DNA from: Mycolicibacterium confluentis
GTDB lineage: Bacteria; Actinomycetota; Actinomycetes; Mycobacteriales; Mycobacteriaceae
Assembly (NCBI RefSeq): GCF_010729895.1
Contig: NZ_AP022612.1
Coordinates: 186,001-250,000 of the forward strand
Direction: 5' to 3'
DNA: 64,000 bases
Part shown: piece by piece, positions 53,604-62,979 of the stretch
How positions within the stretch are numbered: the stretch's first letter is position 1
Layout of the letters: every line of letters starts with the position of its first letter
Position numbers and translations under genes: made by a program
Notes under the pieces: generated by a model
Databases searched by the model: none
What the model was told of the DNA's origin: nothing
What the model saw: only the letters and a program-made list of their open reading frames with translations

Positions 53604-53652
53604 ACTTAAACGTCTGCGACGACCCTCGGCGTGTTTTCGCAGAGGTTTAAGT
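53604..53652. repeat. Intergenic palindrome near tRNA-Thr
   Basis: ACTTAAAC-g-TCTGCGA (53604-53619) pairs with TCGCAGA-g-GTTTAAGT (53637-53652): 15 of 16 bp with a single central mismatch and a 17-nt loop. Unusually A/T-rich for this genome. It lies downstream of both the 51-codon gene and the minus-strand tRNA gene and may end both transcripts. Confidence 0.8.
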
Positions 53653-53736
53653 GTCGCGCGGGAGAGAGGGCGGGGGTGCGCCGGAATGCGGGGATACGGG
53701 CCGCGGTCAGCGTGGGAGAGTGCCCGGTCAGCGTGG

Positions 53737-53808
53737 AGCCCCCTGTCAGGATTGAACTGACGACCTTTCGCTTACAAGGCGAGTGCTCTACCACTGAGCT
53801 AAGGAGGC
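53737..53808 (-). tRNA. tRNA-Thr (anticodon TGT)
   Basis: A complete cloverleaf of 72 nt: acceptor GCCTCCT/AGGGGGC, D-arm GCTC..GAGC, anticodon loop CTTGTAA with anticodon TGT, and T-arm GTCAG-TTCAATC-CTGAC. The discriminator is U and CCA is encoded next to it (53734-53736). One weak pair (C-A) closes the anticodon stem at the top. Confidence 0.95.
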
Positions 53809-53848
53809 AGCGTCGCGGCGTGCCGCGAACGAAGGTAAGCGTAGCGGG

Positions 53849-54589
53849 TCAGGTGTCGTGGTCGATCACCCGTTGCGAGCTGACCGGACGCGGCGTGGGA
53901 CGCCGGCTGCGGGTGCGGCCCGGCAGCGGGATGCGATCGGCGATGCTGCTCAGTGGGTTGACCACCTGGCTGAGCGCGATGACGGCCTCGCGCAGGGTCT
54001 CGATGGTCGGTGTCAGGGCCTCCAACCCGGGGGCCAGCCGGTTCAGGGTGTCGGCCACGTCGGCCAACTGCTCCAGCGGGCCGTTGCGGGCGGTGAGCTT
54101 CTCGATCACCCCGCCCTCGGCCAGCAGGCGGTCGGCCAGGCCGTCCTCGGCCAGCAGACGGTCGATCAGGCCGTCCTCAGCCAGCAGCTGATCCACCAGG
54201 CCGCCCGGCGCCAGTGCCCGCTCGAGGCCGCCGCCCTCGGCGGTCAGCTTGTCCAGCAGACCGTCCTTCGCCGTGACGCGGTCGATCAGGCCGCCGGGTC
54301 GCATGAGCCGGTCGATCGGGCCGTCGGGAGCCAGCGCCCGGGTCAGCGGCGCATCCTCAGCCAGCAGGTCGTCGGCCAATTTGGCCATCCGGTTCGCGCG
54401 GGCAACGGTGTCGTTGAGTCCACGCAGATTGGTGACGGCGGTGGCGGCGTCCTGCCCGGCCACCTCGCCCAGACCGCGTTTGGCCAGGCCCAACGCAGTC
54501 TGGGCGACGTCGAGACCGGCTTCGGTGGCGGCCAGCCCCACGCGCACCGGCGCTGCAGCCAGGTCGACCAGGGTCTTGCCGAGGTTCAT
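53849..54589 (-). CDS. 11-residue-repeat protein upstream of phoP (Rv0756c-like)
   Basis: A 246-residue protein without cysteine or signal. After an N-terminal helical part (LVDLAAAPVRVGLAATEAG), residues about 80-180 consist of some nine copies of an 11-residue unit of the form GLIDRLLAEDG (for example LVDQLLAEDG, LIDRLLAEDG, LADRLLAEGG), suggesting an amphipathic helix of 11-mer periodicity. Residues 185-225 form another helical part, then a basic Pro-rich tail. ATG at 54589 is the first that does not enter the phoP promoter. Position matches Rv0756c. Function unknown; membrane-surface binding is possible by analogy with other 11-mer proteins. Confidence 0.75.
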   Translation of the reverse strand: MNLGKTLVDLAAAPVRVGLAATEAGLDVAQTALGLAKRGLGEVAGQDAATAVTNLRGLNDTVARANRMAKLADDLLAEDAPLTRALAPDGPIDRLMRPGGLIDRVTAKDGLLDKLTAEGGGLERALAPGGLVDQLLAEDGLIDRLLAEDGLADRLLAEGGVIEKLTARNGPLEQLADVADTLNRLAPGLEALTPTIETLREAVIALSQVVNPLSSIADRIPLPGRTRSRRPTPRPVSSQRVIDHDT

Positions 54590-54657
54590 GTCCGCCAGTG
54601 TATGGGCGTCGACAGGGGCGGACCGCGAGTATCGGCAATCCACAGCCGACACCAAAC

Positions 54658-54675
54658 TCACAGGAAGTGCACAGC
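54658..54675 (+). promoter_or_regulatory. Candidate PhoP autoregulatory direct repeat
   Basis: TCACAGG-AAGT-GCACAGC has the PhoP layout of two 7-bp half-sites with a 4-bp spacer (consensus TCACAGC). It lies 45 bp before the phoP ATG, and a further CCACAGC occurs just upstream. Autoregulation by PhoP is known in M. tuberculosis; binding here is inferred. Confidence 0.65.
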
Positions 54676-54720
54676 GGTCCGGTAGTGCCGTCGCAAGAAA
54701 CTGCGAGGACATTTGAAGCT

Positions 54721-55440
54721 ATGGGGGCAACAGCAAGCACAGAGACCAAGCCGGAAGCCCGCGTTCTGGTCGTCGACGACGAGGCCAACATCGTCGAACT
54801 TCTGTCGGTGAGCCTGAAGTTCCAGGGCTTCGAGGTCTACACCGCAGGCAGTGGACCCGCAGCGCTCGACACCGCCCGTGAAGTCAAACCGGATGCCGTC
54901 ATCCTCGACGTGATGATGCCCGGGATGGACGGTTTCGGTGTGCTGCGCCGGATGCGCGCCGACGGCATCGACGCACCCGCGCTGTTCCTGACCGCCCGTG
55001 ACACCCTGCAGGACAAGATCACCGGTCTGACGATCGGTGGCGACGACTACGTCACCAAGCCGTTCAGCCTCGAAGAGGTGGTGGCCCGACTGCGGGTCAT
55101 CCTGCGCCGCACGCACAGAGACATCGAAGAACAGCTCACCTCCCGCCTGACCTTCTCCGACATCGAACTCGACGAGGACACCCACGAGGTCTGGAAGGCC
55201 GGTGAGCCGGTGTCCCTGTCGCCGACGGAGTTCACGCTGCTGCGGTATTTCGTCATCAACGCCGGCACCGTCCTGAGCAAGCCCAAGATCCTCGACCACG
55301 TGTGGCGCTACGACTTCGGCGGCGACGTCAATGTGGTCGAGTCCTACGTGTCCTACCTGCGGCGCAAGATCGACACCGGGGAGAAGCGCCTGCTGCATAC
55401 ATTGCGCGGAGTCGGATACGTCCTTCGGGAACCCCGCTGA
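54721..55440 (+). CDS. phoP: Response regulator PhoP
   Basis: A 239-residue OmpR-type regulator. The receiver domain (14-125) has DD at 19-20, the phosphorylated D63 (ILDVMMPG) and K in DDYVTKPFS; the winged-helix DNA-binding domain follows, with SPTEFTLLRYFVINAGTVLSK and a recognition helix in NVVESYVSYLRRKID. PhoP controls virulence lipids, pH and phosphate-related genes in M. tuberculosis. ATG 54721 gives a short N-terminal extension before the receiver domain. phoR follows after 16 bp. Confidence 0.95.
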   Translation: MGATASTETKPEARVLVVDDEANIVELLSVSLKFQGFEVYTAGSGPAALDTAREVKPDAVILDVMMPGMDGFGVLRRMRADGIDAPALFLTARDTLQDKITGLTIGGDDYVTKPFSLEEVVARLRVILRRTHRDIEEQLTSRLTFSDIELDEDTHEVWKAGEPVSLSPTEFTLLRYFVINAGTVLSKPKILDHVWRYDFGGDVNVVESYVSYLRRKIDTGEKRLLHTLRGVGYVLREPR

Positions 55441-55456
55441 CTTGTCACGCGTGACA

Positions 55457-56956
55457 ATGGACGGCATGAGGCCTCAGATCAGCCGGGGCGTGCCACTGCG
55501 TGTGTCGCTCGTGGCCGCGACGCTGCTGCTCGTGGCCTGCGGTCTGCTCGCCTCGGGCATCGCCGTCACCACAATCCTGAAGCACAGCCTGATGGTCCGC
55601 GTCGACCAGACGCTCATCGATGCCTCCACCGGGTGGGCGCAGGAACCACGGCCAGACGCGACGCCGGCCAACGAGAACCCCAACCCGACTCGGCCGCCGT
55701 CCAACTTCTACGTCCGCGGCGTCGGGGACAACGGTGAGGTGTGGATCGGCGGTCGCGACCATGCCGCGGAACCCAACCTGCCCTCGGACAATGACGTCGG
55801 TTCGGTGCCCACCACCGTCGACTCGGTCGACTCCCTCGCACAGTGGCGCGCGGTGTCGGTGCGCGGATCCCACGGCGAGCTGATCACCGTGGCCATCGAA
55901 CTTTCCGACATGCAGTCCACGGTGCGGGCGCTGGTCTATGCCCAGGCTGGGATCGGCATCGCGGTGCTGGTGGTGCTCGGCATCGTGGGCTACGTCGTGG
56001 TGCACCGCAGCCTCCGGCCCCTCGACGAGGTGGAGGAGACGGCGGCGGCGATCGCCGACGGGGAACTCGATCGTCGTGTGCCGCAACGTGATCCGCGCAC
56101 CGAGGTGGGTCGTCTCTCGGTCGCGCTGAACGGCATGCTGGCCCAGATTCAACGCGCGGTCGCGGCATCAGACGCGTCGGCCGAGCAGGCACGCACGTCC
56201 GAGGAGCGCATGCGCCGCTTCATCACCGACGCCAGCCACGAACTGCGTACGCCGCTGACCACCATCCGCGGCTTCGCCGAGTTGTACCGCCAGGGCGCGG
56301 CCCGCGATATCGAGATGCTGATGTCGCGGATCGAGAGCGAGTCTCGGCGGATGGGCCTGCTGGTCGAGGACCTGCTGCTGCTGGCCCGTTTGGACGCGCA
56401 ACGTCCGCTCGAACAGCGCCGCGTGGATCTTCTGTTGCTCGCCACCGACGCGGTCCACGACGCGAAGTCGATCGCCCCCGACCGTCACATCACGTTGGAG
56501 GTGATCGACGGTCCCGGCACGCCCGAGGTGATCGGCGACGAGTCCAGGCTGCGGCAGGTGCTCGGGAATCTGGTGGCCAACGCGCTGCAGCACACCCCGG
56601 CCACGGCAGCGGTCAACGTGCGGGTCGGGACGGTCGGGGACGACGCCATCCTCGAGGTCGCCGACGAGGGGCCCGGGATGACGGCCGAGGATGCGCAACG
56701 GGCGTTCGAACGCTTCTACCGGACCGACACGTCCCGCACGCGATCCAGTGGCGGCACCGGACTGGGCCTGTCGATCGTTGACTCGCTGGTGCTGGCCCAC
56801 GGTGGGACCGTGACCGTGGCGACGGCCCCGGGGGAGGGCAGCCGATTCCGGGTCAGCCTGCCCCGCATCGCCCAGGGCGAGGCCGCCCCTGAAGTCGTGG
56901 GGACCAGGCCAGCTGAGGCCGGGGGGACTAGGCCAGCTGAGCCAGCGCGGCCTTGA
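55457..56956 (+). CDS. phoR: Sensor histidine kinase PhoR
   Basis: A 499-residue sensor kinase. A transmembrane helix at about 16-36, an extracytoplasmic loop of about 125 residues, a second helix at about 160-182, a HAMP domain, the H-box [15 protein letters not shown], the N-box [11 protein letters not shown], and [15 protein letters not shown] 55457 is used; GTG 55451 and ATG 55466 are close alternatives. The C-terminal tail contains two 8-residue repeats ([16 protein letters not shown]) made by a 24-bp duplication in the segment overlapping the convergent HIT gene. Confidence 0.93.
   Translation: MDGMRPQISRGVPLRVSLVAATLLLVACGLLASGIAVTTILKHSLMVRVDQTLIDASTGWAQEPRPDATPANENPNPTRPPSNFYVRGVGDNGEVWIGGRDHAAEPNLPSDNDVGSVPTTVDSVDSLAQWRAVSVRGSHGELITVAIELSDMQSTVRALVYAQAGIGIAVLVVLGIVGYVVVHRSLRPLDEVEETAAAIADGELDRRVPQRDPRTEVGRLSVALNGMLAQIQRAVAASDASAEQARTSEERMRRFITDASHELRTPLTTIRGFAELYRQGAARDIEMLMSRIESESRRMGLLVEDLLLLARLDAQRPLEQRRVDLLLLATDAVHDAKSIAPDRHITLEVIDGPGTPEVIGDESRLRQVLGNLVANALQHTPATAAVNVRVGTVGDDAILEVADEGPGMTAEDAQRAFERFYRTDTSRTRSSGGTGLGLSIVDSLVLAHGGTVTVATAPGEGSRFRVSLPRIAQGEAAPEVVGTRPAEAGGTRPAEPARP
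56901..56948. repeat. 24-bp direct repeat at the phoR/HIT overlap
   Basis: GGACCAGGCCAGCTGAG at 56901-56917 recurs as GGACTAGGCCAGCTGAG at 56925-56941 with a 24-bp period. One copy carries the HIT gene stop codon, so the repeat copies the HIT 3' end and lengthens the phoR tail by eight codons in frame. Confidence 0.85.
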
Positions 56957-57332
56957 TCTTGGCCTGAGCCTCGTCGAGGGACTCCGGTGACGGGTTGCGG
57001 TCCACTCCCGCGAAGCCGAAGTCGGTCAGCTGATAGGCCGGGAACACATGCACGTGCAGGTGGGGCACCTCCAGACCGGCGATGAGCAGGCCGGCGCGGG
57101 GCGCGTCGAATGCGCGGACCACAGCCTGCCCGATGCGCTGCGACACCGTCATCAGGCGCCCGTAGGTCGCGGAGTCGATGTCCTGCCACTGGTCGATCTC
57201 AGCGCGCGGCACCACCAGGGTGTGGCCCTGGGTCATGGGCTCGATCGTCAGGAAGGCGACGAACTCGTCGTCCTCGTAGACGAAACGGCCGGGAAGCTCG
57301 CGGTTGATGATCTTGGTGAACACGGTGGACAT
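56928..57332 (-). CDS. HIT-family hydrolase (Rv0759c-like)
   Basis: A 134-residue histidine-triad protein. The triad is H91-L-H93-V-H95 in [12 protein letters not shown] proteins hydrolyse nucleotide-linked phosphoramidates or diadenosine polyphosphates. It overlaps the 3' end of phoR by 29 bp in convergent orientation. Upstream lies the 17-bp hairpin that follows adhB. Confidence 0.9.
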   Translation of the reverse strand: MSTVFTKIINRELPGRFVYEDDEFVAFLTIEPMTQGHTLVVPRAEIDQWQDIDSATYGRLMTVSQRIGQAVVRAFDAPRAGLLIAGLEVPHLHVHVFPAYQLTDFGFAGVDRNPSPESLDEAQAKIKAALAQLA

Positions 57333-57374
57333 GGGTCACCAGCATAGGCCCACCGACTCTCTGGCGAGCAGACG

Positions 57375-57412
57375 CAGAATCGCCCAATTCCATCCGGAAT
57401 TGGGCGATTCTG
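57375..57412. terminator. 17-bp perfect hairpin after adhB
   Basis: CAGAATCGCCCAATTCC (57375-57391) pairs perfectly with 57396-57412 around the 4-nt loop ATCC. It lies downstream of adhB (stop 57457) and upstream of the HIT start, so it probably ends the long minus-strand operon. A short T-run follows on neither side. Confidence 0.85.
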
Positions 57413-57456
57413 TTGGGGTTCCCTCGCGTGCAGGGTCCTGCTCGCAGAAGAGAGAT

Positions 57457-58587
57457 CTACCGGTCGGCGTCGGTGTAGCGGATGACGCCGCGGATGTTGC
57501 GACCCTCCAGCATGTCCTTGTAGCCGTCGTTGATCTGCTCCAGCTTGTACTGGCGCGTGACCATGTCGTCGAGGTTGAGGCGGCCGGCCTTGTACATCGA
57601 CAGCAGCAGCGGGATGTCGTGGTGCGGGTTGCCGCCGCCGAAGATGGTGCCCTGCAGGTTCTTCTGCAGCAGCGTCAGCATCGACAGGTTCAGCGTGACG
57701 TTGGTGTCCAGCATGCTGCCGACCGCGGTCACGACGGCCGTGCCGCCCTTCGAGGTCAGGTTCAGGTAGCTGTCGATGTCCGAACCCTTGAGTTCGCCGA
57801 CCGTGATGATGGTCTTGCGGGCCATGCCGCCGGCGGTCACCTCGGCGATACCCGCCATGGCGGAGTCGATGTCGGGGTAGGCGTGGGTGGCACCGAACTT
57901 CAGCGCCTGATCACGCTTCCACTCGATCGGGTCGATGGCGAAGATGTTGCGGGCTCCGGCGTTGACCGCACCCTGCAGGGCGCCCATGCCGACACCGCCG
58001 ATGCCGATGATCGCGACGTCCTCGCCCGGGCGGATGTCGCCGCTGCGGACGGCCGAACCGTAGCCGGTGGTGACACCGCAGCCGACGAGGCAGGCGACCT
58101 CGAACGGGATGGTCGGATCGATCTTCACGACCGAGCTCTTGTGCACGACCATGTACGGGCTGAAGGTGCCCAGCAGGGTCATGGGGAACACCGGGTCGCC
58201 GGAGGCGGTGTGGATGCGGTGCGTGCCGTCGGACACCGCGACACCGGCGAGCAGGCCCGCACCCAGGTCACACAGGTTGCGCAGGCCGGCCTGACACGAC
58301 GGGCATTCGCCGCAGGACGGGATGAACGACAGCACGACGTGATCGCCGGGCTTGATGTTCTCCACACCGGGGCCGACCTCGGTCACGATGCCCGCGCCCT
58401 CATGCCCGCCGAGCACCGGGAAGCCGAACATCGGGATGTCACCGGTCACCAGATGGTGATCCGAGTGGCACATGCCCGAGGCCTCCATCTGGATCTTGAC
58501 CTCATCCTTGACCGGGTCCCCGATCTCGATCTCCTCGATCGACCAGGGCTGATTGAACTCCCGGATGATGGCGCCTTTTGTCTTCAT
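57457..58587 (-). CDS. adhB: Zn-dependent, NDMA-type alcohol dehydrogenase AdhB
   Basis: A 376-residue class III-like alcohol dehydrogenase. Catalytic zinc ligands are C40 (GMCHSDHH) and H62 (GGHEGAG), the structural zinc loop is CGECPSCQAGLRNLC, and GIGGVGMGALQGA is the NAD loop. This subgroup reacts with N,N-dimethyl-4-nitrosoaniline and in mycobacteria depends on the redox cofactor mycofactocin. ATG at 58587. It is last in the TetR-cyp123-SDR-cyp51-fdx-SnoaL-adhB run, with 108 bp before it in which TTGACA on the minus strand could be a separate -35. Matches Rv0761c. Confidence 0.9.
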   Translation of the reverse strand: MKTKGAIIREFNQPWSIEEIEIGDPVKDEVKIQMEASGMCHSDHHLVTGDIPMFGFPVLGGHEGAGIVTEVGPGVENIKPGDHVVLSFIPSCGECPSCQAGLRNLCDLGAGLLAGVAVSDGTHRIHTASGDPVFPMTLLGTFSPYMVVHKSSVVKIDPTIPFEVACLVGCGVTTGYGSAVRSGDIRPGEDVAIIGIGGVGMGALQGAVNAGARNIFAIDPIEWKRDQALKFGATHAYPDIDSAMAGIAEVTAGGMARKTIITVGELKGSDIDSYLNLTSKGGTAVVTAVGSMLDTNVTLNLSMLTLLQKNLQGTIFGGGNPHHDIPLLLSMYKAGRLNLDDMVTRQYKLEQINDGYKDMLEGRNIRGVIRYTDADR

Positions 58588-58695
58588 GATGCTCGCGTTC
58601 CTGCTTTCCTCGGAGAGCCGATCTCGTCTAGCTCCAGATACTAGTGACGAAGCTCTCACCTAAACTAGACGGGTGTCAAGTCTGTTGTTCGAAGC

Positions 58696-59244
58696 TCACC
58701 AGATGGGTGCTGGCGACGTTCCAATCGGGTAGTAGCCGGGCAGTTTCTCACCGGACAGGGCACGCTCAATGCGTTTCTGCATCGCGGGAGTCAGGTCGCC
58801 GGACTCAATGAGCTTCATGTAGCCCTTCTGTACGTGGCCGAAGTCGAAGAAGTCGCGCTGCCACTCGATGAGCAGAGCCCCGTCCTGGTCGGTGAGGCGG
58901 AACCAGCTTCCCCCGATGCCGTAGATCTCGGCGGTGCTGCCGTCGCTCTTGTTGGCGATCTGCTTCCAGAAGCCGACGATCTCGTTCTGCTTGTCATCGA
59001 TGAGCGTCCGCTGATACTCGTAGTACCAGTTCTCCAGACCGAGCATCTCGAGGCCGAGGGCGATGTCGCGGATCTCGTCCTTGCCGATGCACATGACGTC
59101 CTCTTTGGGACCGATGTTCCAGCCGTAGGTGGCGTCGTCGGTGTAGAAGTCGGCCAGGTTCGTCCAGTCACCGGCCGCCTCGGCGTCCTTGTTGGCCTGC
59201 AGCCAACGCTGGACCCAGTCCTCCAGTTGTTCACGTGACGCCAT
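58696..59244 (-). CDS. SnoaL/NTF2-like protein (Rv0762c-like)
   Basis: A 182-residue protein with an NTF2-like fold (WLQANKDAEAAGDWTNLADFYTDDATYGWNIGPKEDVM; then FWKQIANKSDGS). ATG at 59244 has AAAGGA seven bases upstream, whereas ATG at 59250 would touch it, so 59244 is chosen. It sits between the ferredoxin and adhB. A 61-bp duplication of the ferredoxin end lies between it and the ferredoxin gene. Substrate unknown; a hydrophobic ligand is likely. Confidence 0.8.
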   Translation of the reverse strand: MASREQLEDWVQRWLQANKDAEAAGDWTNLADFYTDDATYGWNIGPKEDVMCIGKDEIRDIALGLEMLGLENWYYEYQRTLIDDKQNEIVGFWKQIANKSDGSTAEIYGIGGSWFRLTDQDGALLIEWQRDFFDFGHVQKGYMKLIESGDLTPAMQKRIERALSGEKLPGYYPIGTSPAPIW

Positions 59245-59259
59245 TGTCATTCCTTTTCT

Positions 59260-59577
<318 letters not shown>

Positions 59578-60936
59578 TCAGCCCTTGACGCGCCTGCGGT
59601 AGCGGACCTTGGCCGGCTGAGCCAGCTGCACCACCATCTTCGAATGGTCGTTCTGGTAGGTCTCCGATGGCTGCGACATCTCAAACTCGTACTCGCGCAA
59701 CAGGACCGAGAAGATCGCCTTGATCTGCATCTGCGCGAACGCGGCGCCCACGCACCGGTGCTTGCCCGCACCGAACGGGATCCACGTCCACCGGTTGATC
59801 AGGTCCTCCTGACGCGGCTTCTCGTAGCGGTCGGGGTCGAAGGCGTCCGGGTCGGGGAAGTCCTCGGGGATGCGGTTGGAGATCGCTGGGGAGGCCGCCA
59901 CCATCTGGCCCTTGTGGATCGGGTGCCCCGCGACTTCGAACTCGTCCTGGGCCACGCGCATCAGGATGATCAGCGGCGGGTGCAGGCGCAGAGTCTCCTT
60001 GAGCGCGTTGTCCAGGTTCGGAATCTGGCGCAGCGCATGGAAACTCACCTCCTGCCCGTCGGCGTAGAGGTCGTCGAGTTCCTGCTGGACCTTGGCGTAG
60101 AAGTCCGGGTGGCGCAGCAGTTCGATCAGCGTCCACGATGACGTGCCCGAACTCGTGTGGTGCCCGGCGAACATCAGAGAGATGAACATGCCGGTGACCT
60201 CGTTGGCGGTGAAGCGGGGATTGCCCTCCTCGTCCTTGATCGAGACCAGCACGTCGAGCAGGTCGCGATCCTCCTTGCCCTTGGGAGGATTGGCGATCCG
60301 GCCGTTCATGATCTCCTGCACCAACGCGACGAGCTTCACCCGCGACTCGTCGCGGATCCGGAAGCTCTCGATGTCGAGGTACGGGTCGACATAGCAGAGC
60401 GGGTCGGTGCCGCGTTCCAGTTGGTGGTAGTACTGGGCGAACCGGTTGTCGAGCTGTTCGCGGAACTTCAAGCCGATGAGGCAGGCCGTCGAGGTGTAGA
60501 TCGTCAGTTCCGAGAAGAAGTCGAGAAGTTCGATCTCTCCTTCATCGCCCCAGTCGGCGATGATCTTCTTGACCTCGTTCTCGATGGTGGCCGCGTGCCC
60601 CTTCATCTGCTCGCCGCGAAGTGCGGTGTTGTGCAACATCTCCGCGCGGCGCTCGGGGTCGGCGTCGAACACCACGCCCTCCCCGAAGATCGGGGTCATG
60701 AAGGGGTAGGCCTCGGCCTGGTTGAGCTCGCTGTCGCTGGATCGGAAGAAGAACTCGTTGGCCTCCGCGCCGGACAGCAGCACCACCTGTTTGCCCGCAA
60801 GCTGGAACCACCCGACGTCGCCGCACTCTTCGCGGACGCGCTTCATCAGGCCGATCGGGTCGGTACGGAATTCCTCCAGGTGGCCGTGCTCTTCGTCCTC
60901 GCCACCGGAGACGCGGGGCACGATCGCGGTCGTCAT
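59578..60936 (-). CDS. cyp51: Sterol 14-alpha-demethylase CYP51
   Basis: A 452-residue P450. I-helix FAGHHTSSGTSSW (the HTSSGT pattern is typical of CYP51 rather than the bacterial AGxET), K-helix KETLRLHP, and haem loop FGAGKHRCVG with C395. It removes the 14-alpha-methyl group of sterols such as obtusifoliol; the native substrate in mycobacteria is unsettled. Coupled by ATGA to the upstream SDR and close to its ferredoxin. Matches Rv0764c. Confidence 0.95.
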   Translation of the reverse strand: MTTAIVPRVSGGEDEEHGHLEEFRTDPIGLMKRVREECGDVGWFQLAGKQVVLLSGAEANEFFFRSSDSELNQAEAYPFMTPIFGEGVVFDADPERRAEMLHNTALRGEQMKGHAATIENEVKKIIADWGDEGEIELLDFFSELTIYTSTACLIGLKFREQLDNRFAQYYHQLERGTDPLCYVDPYLDIESFRIRDESRVKLVALVQEIMNGRIANPPKGKEDRDLLDVLVSIKDEEGNPRFTANEVTGMFISLMFAGHHTSSGTSSWTLIELLRHPDFYAKVQQELDDLYADGQEVSFHALRQIPNLDNALKETLRLHPPLIILMRVAQDEFEVAGHPIHKGQMVAASPAISNRIPEDFPDPDAFDPDRYEKPRQEDLINRWTWIPFGAGKHRCVGAAFAQMQIKAIFSVLLREYEFEMSQPSETYQNDHSKMVVQLAQPAKVRYRRRVKG

Positions 60937-61757
60937 GACGGCATTCCCTCCTCACCAAGTGCGAGTTTCTGACGGTCTTTGACTTCAGCCAGCGGGGCTT
61001 CGGGCTGTAGTTCGATATTCGCGATGTAGTGGCCGCGCGGGGTCTCGGCCACGAAGGCGATGGCCCGGGCCAGGTCGGCGGCGCGCATGAAGTAGTCGTG
61101 GCGGGCCTGCCCCCATTTGGCCCAGTCCTCCAGGGCGGGGCCGATCTTCTCGGCGGGCAGGCTCCATCCCATCGAGGTCATGGTGGGGCCGGGATGCACG
61201 ATCGAAGCGCGCACCCCGGTGCCCTCGAGTTCCATCTGCAGGTTGGTCACCATGGCGACCAGACCGGCCTTGGCCGCGCCGTAGGCACCCATGTGCGGTC
61301 GCTGCCGCAGTGCCACATCGGATCCGACGAAGATCAGGTCACCGCGGCGACGTTCGATCATGCCGGGCAGCACCGCGGTGGCCATCCGGTTGGCACCGAC
61401 CAGGTGGATCTGCAGCTGGTCGGTGAACTCATCGGTGCTCATCTCGTGCAACTTGCCGAAGTTGGTGTCGCCGGCGCCGGCGACCAGCACCTCGATCTCA
61501 CCGAGTTCGGAGGTGGTCTGCTCGACGGCGGCCTTCACCGAATCGGGATCGGTGACATCGAGGTGCACCGCGATGGCTTCGCCGCCGTCGGCGCGGATCT
61601 TGTCGACGATCTCCTGGAGCTTCTCCACCCGACGGGCACCGAGCGCGACCGGAAACCCGTTGGCGGCGAGCTTGATCGCGGTCGCCTCGCCGATTCCGGA
61701 CGATGCGCCGGCGACCAGTGCCGGCCGACGGTCGGGCAGGGGATCAAAACGGGGCAT
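60933..61757 (-). CDS. Short-chain dehydrogenase (Rv0765c-like)
   Basis: A 274-residue classical SDR: AGASSGIGEATAIKL, AGAGDTNFG, and YGAAKAGLVAM. In the operon between cyp123 and cyp51 it may oxidise the hydroxylated product of one of them. The conserved tail of hydroxysteroid SDRs is absent, so substrate stays open. Confidence 0.85.
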   Translation of the reverse strand: MPRFDPLPDRRPALVAGASSGIGEATAIKLAANGFPVALGARRVEKLQEIVDKIRADGGEAIAVHLDVTDPDSVKAAVEQTTSELGEIEVLVAGAGDTNFGKLHEMSTDEFTDQLQIHLVGANRMATAVLPGMIERRRGDLIFVGSDVALRQRPHMGAYGAAKAGLVAMVTNLQMELEGTGVRASIVHPGPTMTSMGWSLPAEKIGPALEDWAKWGQARHDYFMRAADLARAIAFVAETPRGHYIANIELQPEAPLAEVKDRQKLALGEEGMPS

Positions 61758-61776
61758 GAAACGGGGCCTTTCGGGC

Positions 61777-62979
61777 TCAGCGGAGCTGGACGGTGATCGG
61801 GAGGTGAGCGAATCCGCGCACGCTGCTGGAGTGGACGCGGACGGAATTCGCCTCGTCGACCTGGTATCCGCGGATTCGCTTGAACAGTTCGGTCAGAGCC
61901 ACCCGGGCCTCCATCCTGGCCAGGTGCGCGCCGAGGCAGAAGTGCACACCGCTGCCGAAACTGACCAGCTTCGGCCCGATTTCGCGGTCGATGCGGTAGG
62001 CGTCGGGGTCATCAAAGGCCCGTTCGTCGCGGTTGGCGGAGCCGATCAGCAGAACGAGTACGTCTCCTGCGGGGACGGTGGTGTCGTAGAAAGTGATGTC
62101 TTCGACGACCGCGCGGGCCAGGATCTGGCTGGAGGCGTCGTAACGCAGCGTCTCCTCGACCCAGGGCGTGATGAGGCCGTGGTTGTCGAAGACCGGGGCC
62201 AGCTGATCCGGGTTCTTGTAACCCCAGTATGCGGCGTTGGCAAGCAGTTTCGTCGTCGTCTCGTTGCCGGCGACGACCATCAGGAACAGGAACGCCATGA
62301 TCTCGTCGTCGGTCAGCTTGTCCCCGTTGATCTCGGCCTCCACGAGCGCGGACGTCAGATCGTCGGTGGGGCGCTTACGGCGCTGTTTGACCATGTCGGC
62401 GTAATAGACCAGCAGCTCGCCGGAGGCCTCGATGGCGGAGGTGGGAACGTCGGCGACGCCGTCCTCGCGGTGCATCACCGCATCGGCCTGCGCCCGGATC
62501 CGGACCCGATCCTCGTCGGGCACACCCATCAACTCCGAGATCACGTCCATCGGCAGCTTTCCGGCGAACTCGTCCACGTAGTCGAAGGACTCAGACTGCA
62601 GGGCGACGTCGAGGTGTTGGACCGCGATCTCGGTAACCCGGGCCTCGAGCTCGCGGATGCGTCGCGGGGTGAAGCCCTTGGACACCAGGGTGCGCAGGCG
62701 CAGATGGCCGGGATCATCGAGGGCCAGGAACGACATCACCCGATGGGCTTCGTCATTGCGTGAGATCGGATCCAGTGACACACCATGCTTGTTGGACAGG
62801 GTGACGCTGTTTCTGAAACCCGCAACCACGTCGGCATGCCGGGACAGCGCCCAGAACTTGAGCTCCTCGTTGTGATACAGCGGGGCCTCGTCGCGCAGAC
62901 GCTTGTAGTAGGGGTACGGGTCCTCGTGGAAGTCGTAGCTGTACGGGTCGAGGATCGGTTTGTCGATCTGGATGGTCAT
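61777..62979 (-). CDS. cyp123: Cytochrome P450 CYP123
   Basis: A 400-residue P450. I-helix VVAGNETTTKL, K-helix EETLRYD, haem loop FGSGVHFCLG with C348. Substrate unknown. It is coupled to the tetR gene by ATGA and sits 19 bp before the SDR. Matches Rv0766c by position and length. Confidence 0.9.
   Translation of the reverse strand: MTIQIDKPILDPYSYDFHEDPYPYYKRLRDEAPLYHNEELKFWALSRHADVVAGFRNSVTLSNKHGVSLDPISRNDEAHRVMSFLALDDPGHLRLRTLVSKGFTPRRIRELEARVTEIAVQHLDVALQSESFDYVDEFAGKLPMDVISELMGVPDEDRVRIRAQADAVMHREDGVADVPTSAIEASGELLVYYADMVKQRRKRPTDDLTSALVEAEINGDKLTDDEIMAFLFLMVVAGNETTTKLLANAAYWGYKNPDQLAPVFDNHGLITPWVEETLRYDASSQILARAVVEDITFYDTTVPAGDVLVLLIGSANRDERAFDDPDAYRIDREIGPKLVSFGSGVHFCLGAHLARMEARVALTELFKRIRGYQVDEANSVRVHSSSVRGFAHLPITVQLR

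Noticed and set aside
56887..56956. A fusion between phoR and the HIT gene
   Set aside because: They are convergent on opposite strands and merely overlap by 29 bp.
58629..58680. CTAGAC/GTCTAG motifs upstream of adhB as a KstR or TetR site
   Set aside because: They match neither the KstR consensus nor the repeats at the tetR gene, and the arms are too far apart for a normal operator.
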